Positions 40,112-48,666 of a stretch of DNA of 63,347 bases are shown here, one piece after another. Made by a program: the position numbers and the translations under genes. Under the pieces are notes generated by a model. It had not been told where the DNA came from, ran no database searches, and worked only from the letters and a program-made list of their open reading frames with translations. This DNA comes from an uncultured Nitrosospira sp. Lineage in GTDB: Bacteria > Nitrospirota > Nitrospiria > Nitrospirales > Nitrospiraceae. Every line of letters starts with the position of its first letter. The first letter of the stretch is position 1. Where the stretch lies: NCBI GenBank assembly GCA_900696515.1, contig CAADGK010000002.1:1-63347 (forward strand), read 5' to 3'.

Positions 40112-41404
40112 ATGGAACTCGATGGTTCTCTGGTCAGTCTGATGAAAGAGCTGTATCCAATTTGCCGGAGTATTACCGGTGAGGGAGTTCGAGAGACTCT
40201 GAGGATAATCCAAAAACGCATTCCCCTTGAAATGCGGGAAGTTCCTAGCGGAACAAAGGTATTTGATTGGACGGTTCCATTGGAGTGGAACGTGTCCGAT
40301 GCCTATGTCATGGATCGGGCGGGGAAGCGCGTGATCGACTTTCAGTCGCACAATTTGCATCTGATGAGTTACAGCGTGCCGGTTCGAAAGAAAATGAGCC
40401 TCGAAGAGTTGCGCCCCCATCTGTTCAGTCTTCCGGCTCATCCGGGGTGGATTCCCTATCGAACCTCCTATTATAAGGAGAACTGGGGCTTTTGCCTTCG
40501 CCATGCCGACGTCGAACGACTTTCTGATGAGGAATACGACGTCGTCATTGACTCGACGCTTCAGGCCGGTTTTCTGACCTATGGCGAGGCCTATCTGCCG
40601 GGTGAAGTATCTGAGGAAGTGCTCGTGTCTTGCCATGTCTGTCATCCGTCGCTGTGCAATGACAACCTCTCCGGCATTGCGGTGGCGGTGAAGCTGGCCG
40701 AGACGATGGCTGCTCGCGCAAGGCGCTATTCATACCGGTTTCTTTTTATTCCTGGGACCATTGGATCGATTACATGGCTGGCTCAGAACGAACAGACCGT
40801 GTCGCGCATTCGGCATGGGCTTGTCGTAACCGGGGTGGGTGATGCGGGAAATGTCACCTATAAGAAGAGTCGTCAGGGCAATGCGGAGATGGACCGGGCG
40901 ATGACGCACGTATTGAGACATGCGGGAGAGGCTCATTCCATTATCGATTTCTTCCCGTACGGTTATGATGAGCGGCAGTTCTGCTCTCCCGGCTTTAACT
41001 TGCCTGTCGGCTGTTTCATGCGAACACCGCATGGCCAGTACCCGGAGTATCACTCATCCGCTGATAATCTGGACCTTATCCGGCCGGAGTCTCTTTCAGG
41101 ATCCTATGAGCATTGCTTGAAAGTATTCGAGTTGCTGGAAGGAAATAGAGTATACGTGAATCAGAGTCCGAAATGTGAACCGCAATTGGGCCGACGGGGA
41201 CTGTATCGTTCGGTTGCGGGGCAGCAAGAAAATCAGTCCAGGGAACTCGCGCTTCTCTGGGTATTGAATATGTCCGATGGGCGGCATGCGTTGCTCGATA
41301 TCGCGGACCGCGCGGATCTTCCATTCGGCCAAATTCAATCCGCAGCCGACGCCTTGGTAGGGGCTGGACTGTTGAAAGAGTTGCAGAGGCCCGGGAGCGC
41401 CTAA
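40112..41404 (+). CDS. DUF4910 / M28-like aminopeptidase-domain protein with winged helix
   Basis: The protein has 430 residues. The N-terminus LMKELYPICRSITGEGVRETL is a hallmark of this family. The aminopeptidase-like core shows SCHVCHPSLCNDNLSG (likely metal His and Asp) and GYDERQFCSPGFNLPVG. The C-terminal roughly 70 residues (ALLWVLNMSDGRHALLDIADRADLPFGQI) look like a winged-helix domain. Family members recur in polysaccharide clusters, but their reaction is not established. The metal-site residues are intact, so hydrolysis of an amide on a sugar is possible. Confidence 0.85.
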   Translation: MELDGSLVSLMKELYPICRSITGEGVRETLRIIQKRIPLEMREVPSGTKVFDWTVPLEWNVSDAYVMDRAGKRVIDFQSHNLHLMSYSVPVRKKMSLEELRPHLFSLPAHPGWIPYRTSYYKENWGFCLRHADVERLSDEEYDVVIDSTLQAGFLTYGEAYLPGEVSEEVLVSCHVCHPSLCNDNLSGIAVAVKLAETMAARARRYSYRFLFIPGTIGSITWLAQNEQTVSRIRHGLVVTGVGDAGNVTYKKSRQGNAEMDRAMTHVLRHAGEAHSIIDFFPYGYDERQFCSPGFNLPVGCFMRTPHGQYPEYHSSADNLDLIRPESLSGSYEHCLKVFELLEGNRVYVNQSPKCEPQLGRRGLYRSVAGQQENQSRELALLWVLNMSDGRHALLDIADRADLPFGQIQSAADALVGAGLLKELQRPGSA

Positions 41405-41771
41405 GGGAGAAACAGCATGAACACCGTGTGAAATGGCGGCGCTCTATGAGGATAAAACGGTCGGGGATGGAAAACTTGTTGATGCAATTGATGAAGAGGC
41501 CTGATCGCTGACACAGACGGCAGGAGCATTTTCATGGGAGTGTGTGTGGTGGTGTTCTCTCGTAGGTACTATATATCGTCTACGCATTCTGTGGAGGAAT
41601 ATCTGGCAGGATGATATTATTGAACAGTGTAGACGGATATTAATGCAGTGGTCCGTGGAAGAAGTGTCAGCGGAGAGAGAGGCCAACCCTGATTGATTCA
41701 AAGGGGTGAGCCTGAGTAGTGTTAAGTGTCATGAATCGGATAGAGGCTTTATTTGCAAAGGAACCAAGGTT
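41405..41771. other. 367-base leader region before the export genes
   Basis: No gene is visible. It contains the second GGTACTATATAT element (41565-41576), immediately followed by an inverted repeat, CGTCTAC (41577-41583) with GTAGACG (41629-41635). It may hold an internal promoter for the export and assembly genes. Confidence 0.45.
41565..41576 (+). promoter_or_regulatory. GGTACTATATAT element, copy 2
   Basis: This is an exact 12-base match to 35938-35949. It lies about 195 bases before the first polysaccharide export gene and abuts a 7-base inverted repeat. A related GGTGATATATA occurs at 61658-61668 before the capA-like gene. Confidence 0.25.
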
Positions 41772-42494
41772 ATGAAACATGACTTTTGGTACATCGCTAT
41801 ACTGACAGCCATACTATTGGCGGTAGCTCCGGGCAGTGCATTCTCTGAATCGGGGTCGGTCAAGTCTGATGTCGGGAAAATGCCGACAGATGTTCCTCTG
41901 TTGCCTGCAGGGACAGGGCAGGGCGACAAAATGAGCGGTCAGGTATTGACGGATAAGCTGTCGAATGCGGTCGGGACAGAATATGTCATCGGTGCCGAAG
42001 ATGTACTGGATATCACTGTTTGGCGCAACGTTGATTTGTCAAGGCAGGTGCAGGTGCGTCCGGATGGGCGGATTTCAATGCCCATCATTCGGGATGTCGT
42101 GGCTGTGGGGAAAACCCCCACCAAATTGGCAGAGGAAATGACGAACAAGCTCAAGGAATATGTTCAGAATCCTGTCGTTGCCGTGACCTTAAAGGAAGTC
42201 AATAGTTCCAATATTTTTCTTCTGGGTGAAGTCGCCCATCCGGGCAAGTATCCGCTCAAGAGCCGGACGACGCTCTTGCAGGGCATTACGATGGCGGGAG
42301 GGTTTAAGGAAACTGCGGCAAGAAATCAAATCGTCATTTTTCGATTTACTGAAACCGCTCCTGGTATGAAGCGATTTACCGCGAGCTATGATGACATTGT
42401 GCTTCGCAGCGGGATCAGCGACAACTTTGAGCTGAAACCCGGCGATACTCTTGTAGTTCCCAGTGAGTCGATGGTGGTGTTCCCTGGTCGCTAG
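41772..42494 (+). CDS. Polysaccharide export protein (Wza/KpsD-like), non-lipidated
   Basis: The protein has 240 residues from ATG 41772. An earlier GTG at 41706 would precede the signal peptide with unlikely sequence. The signal peptide is WYIAILTAILLAVAPGSAFS, and there is no Cys in the N-terminus, so it should be a soluble periplasmic protein. The Poly_export domain (EYVIGAEDVLDITVWRNVDLSRQVQVRPDGRISMP) is followed by one SLBB domain (NIFLLGEVAHPGKYPLKSRTTLLQGITMAGGF). It has no C-terminal Wza-type helix. It is a clear paralogue of the next gene, 24 bases away. Confidence 0.93.
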   Translation: MKHDFWYIAILTAILLAVAPGSAFSESGSVKSDVGKMPTDVPLLPAGTGQGDKMSGQVLTDKLSNAVGTEYVIGAEDVLDITVWRNVDLSRQVQVRPDGRISMPIIRDVVAVGKTPTKLAEEMTNKLKEYVQNPVVAVTLKEVNSSNIFLLGEVAHPGKYPLKSRTTLLQGITMAGGFKETAARNQIVIFRFTETAPGMKRFTASYDDIVLRSGISDNFELKPGDTLVVPSESMVVFPGR

Positions 42495-42517
42495 CAAAGC
42501 CGGAAAGGACTGCTGCA

Positions 42518-43159
42518 ATGACGGACGCGCGATGGAGGAATAGGTGGTATCCCAAATTATTAAACGCGTTGGTAATGGCGGTGTTGCCGTGCCTTGTCGT
42601 CGCTCAAACAGGGTGCTTCGGACCGGTAACATCAAGAGAGTATAAGGCCTCCGATCTTCCGACGGAGTTTCTTCTGGGATCCGAGGATCAGATTGAAGTC
42701 AATGTATGGAAGAATCCGGACTTGTCACGAATCACGTTAATTCGGCCGGATGGGTATGTATCGATGCCGATCATCGGAGATGTGCAGGCTGCGGGCCTTA
42801 CGGCAGAAGCCCTTGCGGCTCAGATAACTGAGCGACTAAAAGGCTATATCCAAAATCCCTCGGTGTCAGTGAATGTGAAAGAACTGAACAGTTATTCCGT
42901 ATTTGTGTTGGGTGAAGTCGCAAAGCCAGGGAAGTATCAGTTGAAGTCTTACGTTACGGTACTACAGGCAATTTCTATGGCAGGCGGCTTTACAAACTAT
43001 GCGAGTAAGAATAGATTGCAGGTTGTGCGAGTAATTGAAAGCCCAGGCCACAAGCGGCAGGAGATCCATATCCCCCTGCGGTATGACGATCTCGTGAGTG
43101 GTCGGGGAGAACCCGGTAACATCGTACTGGCCTCCGGTGATACGCTGGTCGTACCGTGA
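42518..43159 (+). CDS. Polysaccharide export protein (Wza/KpsD-like), probable lipoprotein
   Basis: The protein has 213 residues. The N-terminal signal ends in VVAQTGC with Cys33, an acceptable but imperfect lipobox. The Poly_export domain (EFLLGSEDQIEVNVWKNPDLSRITLIRPDGYVSMP) and one SLBB domain (VFVLGEVAKPGKYQLKSYVTVLQAISMAGGF) follow. It stops immediately after GDTLVVP, so it lacks the helix by which Wza crosses the outer membrane. It is closely related to the preceding gene, probably by tandem duplication. Confidence 0.92.
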   Translation: MTDARWRNRWYPKLLNALVMAVLPCLVVAQTGCFGPVTSREYKASDLPTEFLLGSEDQIEVNVWKNPDLSRITLIRPDGYVSMPIIGDVQAAGLTAEALAAQITERLKGYIQNPSVSVNVKELNSYSVFVLGEVAKPGKYQLKSYVTVLQAISMAGGFTNYASKNRLQVVRVIESPGHKRQEIHIPLRYDDLVSGRGEPGNIVLASGDTLVVP

Positions 43160-43248
43160 TCATCTTGATACGGATTATGAGGTGTGCGGCTGAGTAAGTT
43201 TTCTCTCCGGTCTCTCTAGGCAGGTAGCGCACTCAGGCCAGTTTTCTC

Positions 43249-44598
43249 GTGATGCTGGCTTGTGTCGGGCCGTTTCTGAAAGGAATTCTGGTGGTTCTTC
43301 AGCAATTGTGGCATCGCAGATGTACCAAATTCAGAAGATTGCTTTGGTCCGCAGTCGTGGCTGTGCTTGTCTTGGGGACGTTGCCCGCAGTGCCGGTCCA
43401 TGCGGAGACTACCATTGTTCCCTGGGGTTCTGTGAGGGAACGCTACGATAGCAATGTGTGGCGTAGGCCAAAAGAACTACTGAGAAACGCACAGGGGAAC
43501 ACCCCGCAGCTCGATGATTTTGTGACGGATGTGAGAGGCGGGGTAAATCTGCGGCATGACAGTCGAGAGGTTGAAGCGGATCTGAAGGTGGGGGGAAGTT
43601 ACAGTGCGTTTGTGACAAATAGCAACTTGAACTTTTTTGCAGCCTTGGCGAATGGTACTGTTGGCTTGGATCGATGGGTTGATCAGTATGTAAGAGGAGC
43701 GCGTTTGAGGGTGACCGAGAACCTGCTATATGCTCCTGAGCAGGCTTTTGGGAGACCGACTCAGTCCGATGACTTGGATGGCGGTCTTATAACATTTCGG
43801 CGGAGTAGATTTCTGAACACAGCAAGTCTCCAAGGAAGCTACCCTCTGTCCCGAGACATTTCGTTGGAAGGTGGATACGCATTCGGTGTTCGGAGGATTA
43901 CCCGCGCAACCGAAGGCGGGGAAGTAAACAACGCCTCTTTCTTCAACACGATGACCCACACATGGTCCGGAGGACCTCGATATAGCCTGACGCGAAACGA
44001 CAGCATCGCCGCCTTCTATCGACAGACCTTCTTTACCCAAGAGCGGTCCGATGGTGGCAGCAGGACCATTGCCCATAGTATCGTGACGTTCGAAGGTGAC
44101 TATACGAAGGTGTTCCCTGATTGGCAGTTCTCTGTTCGAGGGGGAGTCACGCTTCTTGAGCCAACCGGGCGAACGTTCCCATCTGGCTCCATTCACATCA
44201 CAACTAAACCGGAGCTGAATACTGTCCTCGATCTCACACTTTCACGGGAAGGCCGGCCGTCGTTCTTTTTACAGGGTGGATCGCGGGTCAACCATATTGC
44301 GCGAGCGGGTATCAGGCATAGAATTTATGAGCGACTCAGCCTCAGCGGGTTTGGTGAGTATAATCTTAGTCAATTCCTCCCCAATACGGATTCTGAATTT
44401 CAGACTATCACTGGTGCAGGGAGGCTTGAGTATAAGTTGACGAGGAACATTATTGGAGAGCTCTTTTATACCTTCACACACCTTGACGTCGATACAACCG
44501 AGACAAATGGACTCGCGTATCAGGTTTCACGCCATCAAGTAGGAATTATGCTATCGGTATCCATGGAATCACTAGGGGAAGTGATCGGATTCGAATAG
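43249..44598 (+). CDS. Outer-membrane beta-barrel protein
   Basis: The protein has up to 449 residues. The signal peptide core is LLWSAVVAVLVLGTLPAVPVHA. The start is uncertain: GTG 43249 opens the frame, but GTG 43291 has a better ribosome site (AAAGGA). The mature part consists of alternating aromatic and polar strands with Arg/Asp/Asn turns (RERYDSNVWRR, VRGGVNLRHDSREVEADLKVGG, GRLEYKLTRNIIGELFYTFTHLD), as in OMP beta-barrels. It ends in a strand closing with EVIGFE, not the classical terminal Phe. It probably forms the outer-membrane channel or an anchor for the two export proteins just upstream. Confidence 0.8.
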   Translation: MMLACVGPFLKGILVVLQQLWHRRCTKFRRLLWSAVVAVLVLGTLPAVPVHAETTIVPWGSVRERYDSNVWRRPKELLRNAQGNTPQLDDFVTDVRGGVNLRHDSREVEADLKVGGSYSAFVTNSNLNFFAALANGTVGLDRWVDQYVRGARLRVTENLLYAPEQAFGRPTQSDDLDGGLITFRRSRFLNTASLQGSYPLSRDISLEGGYAFGVRRITRATEGGEVNNASFFNTMTHTWSGGPRYSLTRNDSIAAFYRQTFFTQERSDGGSRTIAHSIVTFEGDYTKVFPDWQFSVRGGVTLLEPTGRTFPSGSIHITTKPELNTVLDLTLSREGRPSFFLQGGSRVNHIARAGIRHRIYERLSLSGFGEYNLSQFLPNTDSEFQTITGAGRLEYKLTRNIIGELFYTFTHLDVDTTETNGLAYQVSRHQVGIMLSVSMESLGEVIGFE

Positions 44599-44911
44599 CG
44601 GACATGGCATAAGCCGCGAATTCGCAAACCTCACGCGGAATCGATCATAGAGCTACACAAGCCAAAGTCGATTATATGGAAGTCAGGTGAGCTTGTTGTG
44701 GTGTTGTTGCTTGGCGCACTCATCTAGGCTAGGACTCCAACATCCGGAGGGGGTAAGCTCTCTACCTGCCGTTCTTCCGCAATGCGCTGTGTTTCAAATT
44801 CGTCAAAGCGTTGACATGCAGTCTTGTATCCTCCATCCGGATCAGGCTGCAGATTTGTAGCGGGCAAGCAGGTGTGATGTTTGCTCGGCAGGTTGCACAG
44901 AGGGCTTCAGA
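44599..44911. other. 313-base gap after the beta-barrel gene
   Basis: I see no gene. TTGACA occurs at 44811-44816, but no -10 box lies at the right distance. The bases just before the next start (CACAGAGGG) offer a weak ribosome site. Confidence 0.4.
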
Positions 44912-45847
44912 ATGGAATTGTCTCAACTGGCCGGCCGGAAAATAGTCGTGACTGGTGCGGGTGGATTCATCGGTGTTCCCCTATGTCGTGCGCTTCATGG
45001 CTATGGTGCTGAAGTCCACGGTATTTCTCGGAGAGATCAAGTTGAACGGAGAGACCATATCCGTTGGTGGCGAGCCGATCTCGCAGACACGTCGGGCATT
45101 CGGAATCTTGTGACTAGAATTAAGCCTGATATTATTTTCCACTTGGCGAGTTATGTCACAGGTTCAAGAGACTTGCGAATGGTGTGGCCCACGTTTGAGG
45201 GTAACTTGCTGAGCACGGTGAACCTACTGACTATTGCATCGGAAATCGGCTGTCAACGGGTAATCTTGGCCGGTTCATTAGAGGAACCGGAATCCGCCGG
45301 CGGCGAGACAATTCCTTGTTCCCCGTATGCGGCTGCAAAGGGGGCGAGTAGCAGCTATGCGCGTATGTTTCACGCGCTATATCAGACTCCCGTTGTGATA
45401 GCGCGCCTCTTTATGGTTTATGGGCCGGGACAGCAGGATCGGACCAAGTTGATTCCGTATGTGACGCTCTCTCTCTTAGCGAAGCAGCCTCCGAAGCTTG
45501 GGAGCGGGCAACGCCAGGTTGATTGGGTTCATGTCGACGATGTGGTGGATGGGCTGATTGCCGCGGTGAAAACTCCAAACATAGAAGGGCGCACGCTTGA
45601 TTTTGGATCCGGCACCTTAGTGTCAATTCGGACGATTGTCCAGCAGTTGTCAGAATGCATTGATCCAAACATTGACCTGTTGTGGGGGGCTATACCCGAT
45701 CGGCCCATGGAACAGATGCGAATCGCGAATATTTCAAAAACATATGATATAACCGGATGGAAGCCAAAGATTTCACTGGAGATTGGATTGGAGCAAACTG
45801 TGGATTGGTATAAGAAGCAGCGTGGGGTGCTGTTCTCATGCGATTGA
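44912..45847 (+). CDS. NAD-dependent sugar epimerase/dehydratase (SDR)
   Basis: The protein has 311 residues. The Rossmann motif is GAGGFIG near residue 17, and SPYAAAKGASS gives the Tyr-x3-Lys pair. The usual Ser of SSxxxYG reads AGSLEEPES. FMVYGPGQQD and VDWVHVDDVVDGLIAAV are typical of nucleotide-sugar epimerases and 4-reductases. The exact substrate cannot be read. It is isolated from its neighbours by 313- and 474-base gaps, unlike the compact genes around it. Confidence 0.87.
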   Translation: MELSQLAGRKIVVTGAGGFIGVPLCRALHGYGAEVHGISRRDQVERRDHIRWWRADLADTSGIRNLVTRIKPDIIFHLASYVTGSRDLRMVWPTFEGNLLSTVNLLTIASEIGCQRVILAGSLEEPESAGGETIPCSPYAAAKGASSSYARMFHALYQTPVVIARLFMVYGPGQQDRTKLIPYVTLSLLAKQPPKLGSGQRQVDWVHVDDVVDGLIAAVKTPNIEGRTLDFGSGTLVSIRTIVQQLSECIDPNIDLLWGAIPDRPMEQMRIANISKTYDITGWKPKISLEIGLEQTVDWYKKQRGVLFSCD

Positions 45848-46321
45848 TGAGCCTTTCTGCCGGCATGGAACTGGACGTTTGCTCGATGTTGAAACCGGTG
45901 TGGGGTTGAGTCGGCCCATCCGAGAGCAAGCCTTGGATGCAGGCAGATGTTGGGGGAAACCCTCCTCAATCTTCTAGATAATGTTACTTGTTTCAAGCAG
46001 TCTGGTGGTACACTGGATGCTGATGAAATCGTGTTCGCTGTCCTGCGCTGTAACCCATCATATGATCGTGTGGATAGGCGTCATGCAGGCATGGACTGTT
46101 GCCATGAATTGTCAAGGTGCAGAGTGCTGGGTGGAATTCCAGTCCCTCATGGCAACAACATGACACGCGCATCTATAGGACTAGCAGTATTCCTTTCAGC
46201 GTGACCTGTTCAAACCGTCGGTAAACGTTAAAGGTTTCAAAATAAACGACGCGCCAAGATGGTAGGCTATCCCTGCCGGGCTGTTTGATGTCTCAATGGA
46301 ATGATGTCTAGTGAGGTAGAT
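45848..46321. other. 474-base gap upstream of the ABC exporter genes
   Basis: There is no convincing gene. The region contains an 11-base perfect inverted repeat (TGTTGCCATGA at 46097-46107 and TCATGGCAACA at 46147-46157). Between the arms lies a smaller potential stem (CTGG...CCAG around GGAATTCC). It may form a structured leader RNA for the Wzm/Wzt genes. Confidence 0.4.
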
Positions 46322-47152
46322 ATGGAAGAGGGTATCCCAGTCATTCGAATTGAACCGACAAGAGGATGGGTCGCACTTCAACTGAGGGAGCTGTGGGCCT
46401 ATCGGGAGATGCTAGGATTTTTAATCTGGCGCGATATAAAAGTACGTTACAAACAGACGGCGCTTGGTGCCGCATGGGCGATTATCCAGCCTATTTCAAC
46501 GATGGTTATTTTTAGCCTCTTCTTCGGACGATTGGGGAAAATTCCTTCTGATGGGATTCCGTATCCGATCTTTGCGTATACCGCCCTGGTTCCCTGGAGC
46601 TTCTTTGCGCAGGGATTGACGCAGGCGTCCAACAGCCTGGTAGGAAGCGCAAATCTGATTAAAAAGGTCTATTTCCCCAGGCTCGCAGTCCCCATTGCCG
46701 CAGTAACCTCTGGGCTTGTAGATCTGGCGCTGGCGTTCACTGTTTTGCTCGGTATGATGCTCTACTTCGGTATTGTGCCCGGTGTCAAAGTACTGTGGCT
46801 TGCCCCACTGCTCTTGCTGACGTTGACGACTTCTCTGGGGGTATCGCTCTGGCTTTCCGCCCTCAATGTCCACTTTCGTGATGTCCGGCACGTTATCCCA
46901 TTTCTGACGCAATTCTGGCTCTTTGCAACTCCCATCGCCTATCCAAGCAGTTTATTGTCGGAACCGTGGAGGACGCTCTATAGCCTCAATCCGATGGTTG
47001 GAGTCGTTGAAGGATTTCGTTGGGCGTTGCTTGGAACAGAAACAGCCCCTGGACCAATGATCATCGTGTCCTCGGTGGCGGCGCTGGCCATTTTAGTGAG
47101 TGGCACATTCTACTTCCGCCGACTGGAAAAGACTTTTGCCGACGTGATTTGA
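46322..47152 (+). CDS. wzm: ABC-2 type polysaccharide/polyol exporter permease (Wzm-like)
   Basis: The protein has 276 residues from ATG 46322, preceded by GTGAGGT. An ATG at 46301 is an alternative. It has six membrane segments. LIWRDIKVRYKQTALGAAWAIIQPISTMVIFSLFFG is the signature of O-antigen/capsule ABC exporter permeases, and YALNPMVG-like YSLNPMVGVVEGFRWALLG closes the domain. Together with the next gene it would move undecaprenyl-linked polysaccharide across the inner membrane. Confidence 0.93.
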   Translation: MEEGIPVIRIEPTRGWVALQLRELWAYREMLGFLIWRDIKVRYKQTALGAAWAIIQPISTMVIFSLFFGRLGKIPSDGIPYPIFAYTALVPWSFFAQGLTQASNSLVGSANLIKKVYFPRLAVPIAAVTSGLVDLALAFTVLLGMMLYFGIVPGVKVLWLAPLLLLTLTTSLGVSLWLSALNVHFRDVRHVIPFLTQFWLFATPIAYPSSLLSEPWRTLYSLNPMVGVVEGFRWALLGTETAPGPMIIVSSVAALAILVSGTFYFRRLEKTFADVI

Positions 47153-47334
47153 GGTCACGCTAACCCCATGCCATATCGGGCTCTAATCCAGTCGTCCTTC
47201 CTATCGAGCCGGACTTCTCGTCGGCGAACTACGGGAAAACAATGTGTCCTCGGAGGAACGGCTCTGTATCGGTGTAGGAGAGGAGTAGGTGATGACGGTT
47301 CTCATACTGAGCGTGGAGGAACCAGCGAGGAATC

Positions 47335-48627
47335 ATGAGTGAAATCGCGATACGAGTGGTGGAAATCGGCAAGGAGTTCCGCCTTGGGAAGAGGGAAAAA
47401 TATCAGACGTTCCGCGACACGATTGCGGCCTTTGTCGGCGGTCCATTTCAGAAGGTCGGGAAAATGTTGCGTGGAGAAGCCTCAGATCCGGCTGATCCGA
47501 TTGAAACGTTCTGGGCACTGAAGGATGTGTCGTTTGAAGTGAAACGGGGGGACGTTATTGGGGTTATTGGAGGGAATGGGGCCGGTAAGAGCACCCTTTT
47601 GAAAATACTGTCAAGAATTACCGAGCCGACGCTGGGTTTCGCGGAAATCCACGGGCGGGTCGCGTCGCTCCTGGAGGTAGGAACTGGATTTCATCCGGAA
47701 CTCACGGGGAGGGAAAATATCTATCTGAACGGGGCGATCCTCGGGATGAAGCAAAAGGAGATCGACAGAAAGTTTGATGAGATTGTCGACTTTTCAGAGG
47801 TGGAAAAGTTTATCGACACTCCGGTCAAGCACTATTCCAGCGGCATGTATCTTCGACTGGCCTTCGCCGTCGCGGCACATCTTGAACCGGAGATTCTGCT
47901 GGTCGACGAGGTGTTAGCAGTCGGGGATGCGGGGTTTCAGAAGAAGTGTCTGGGCAAGATGGGAGCCGTGGCCAAACAGGGACGGACGGTGCTGTTTGTG
48001 AGTCACAACATGAGTGCGGTTACCCAGTTATGTGGAACAGTCGTTCAGCTAGAGAAGGGGAAAGTCAGGCGGATCGGCCCCTCTGCCGATGTGGTCAATG
48101 CCTATTTGGCTTCGTCGTTGGGGACAGAAATCAAGTCCAGCTGGTCGAGCGAATCTTCAGCCAAGTCTAACTCAGAAGTTCGATTTACATCAGCGAGAGC
48201 ACTGTCCGTCGATGAACAACCGCTGTCAGGTATCAATTTTAATGAAACACTGCTCATTGAGATTGTCTATGAGGTGATGATTCCGATGCGAGATCTTGCT
48301 GTTACCTTTCACCTCCATGATTCAATGGGGAACCTTGTTTTCGAGTCGATGGATACGGATCTGCCAGAATGGAGAGGGTATGTGAAAGAGCCTGGTCTCT
48401 ATCATGCTGTCGCGAAGGTTCCTCCCGCTCTCTTAAGGCCTGGGCGATACCATATCTCCTTGGTCTCTTTCATTGAAGGAGTAAGGCTTTTTGAGAGCAT
48501 TAAAGGGGCGTTAGCATTTGATGTGTTGGATGTGGGGTATACCTTACAGCCAAAGCGGCATGGCATCGTTTCGCCGCTTCTTGATTGGAAGGTGCGCCGA
48601 GTGAAAGACAGAGTGACGATTGGCTAG
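47335..48627 (+). CDS. wzt: ABC transporter ATPase for polysaccharide export (Wzt-like)
   Basis: The protein has 430 residues. The ATPase domain has Walker A at 79-87 (GGNGAGKST), the signature YSSGM at about 168, Walker B EILLVDEV and the H-loop FVSHN. A C-terminal beta-sandwich domain of about 160 residues (from about 270) resembles the Wzt carbohydrate-binding domain that recognises a capped glycan end. Such a domain usually means export depends on a terminal modification, for example by a methyltransferase. An AGCGAGGAATC site precedes ATG 47335. Confidence 0.94.
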   Translation: MSEIAIRVVEIGKEFRLGKREKYQTFRDTIAAFVGGPFQKVGKMLRGEASDPADPIETFWALKDVSFEVKRGDVIGVIGGNGAGKSTLLKILSRITEPTLGFAEIHGRVASLLEVGTGFHPELTGRENIYLNGAILGMKQKEIDRKFDEIVDFSEVEKFIDTPVKHYSSGMYLRLAFAVAAHLEPEILLVDEVLAVGDAGFQKKCLGKMGAVAKQGRTVLFVSHNMSAVTQLCGTVVQLEKGKVRRIGPSADVVNAYLASSLGTEIKSSWSSESSAKSNSEVRFTSARALSVDEQPLSGINFNETLLIEIVYEVMIPMRDLAVTFHLHDSMGNLVFESMDTDLPEWRGYVKEPGLYHAVAKVPPALLRPGRYHISLVSFIEGVRLFESIKGALAFDVLDVGYTLQPKRHGIVSPLLDWKVRRVKDRVTIG

Positions 48628-48666
48628 AACGGTCGCCTGAACCCACAAGAGAAAGAGCAAGCCTTG

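Noticed and set aside
44811-44827. TTGACA as -35 box of a promoter for the 44912 epimerase
   Set aside because: The only -10-like hexamer (TATCCT) is 10 bases away, too close for a sigma-70 promoter.
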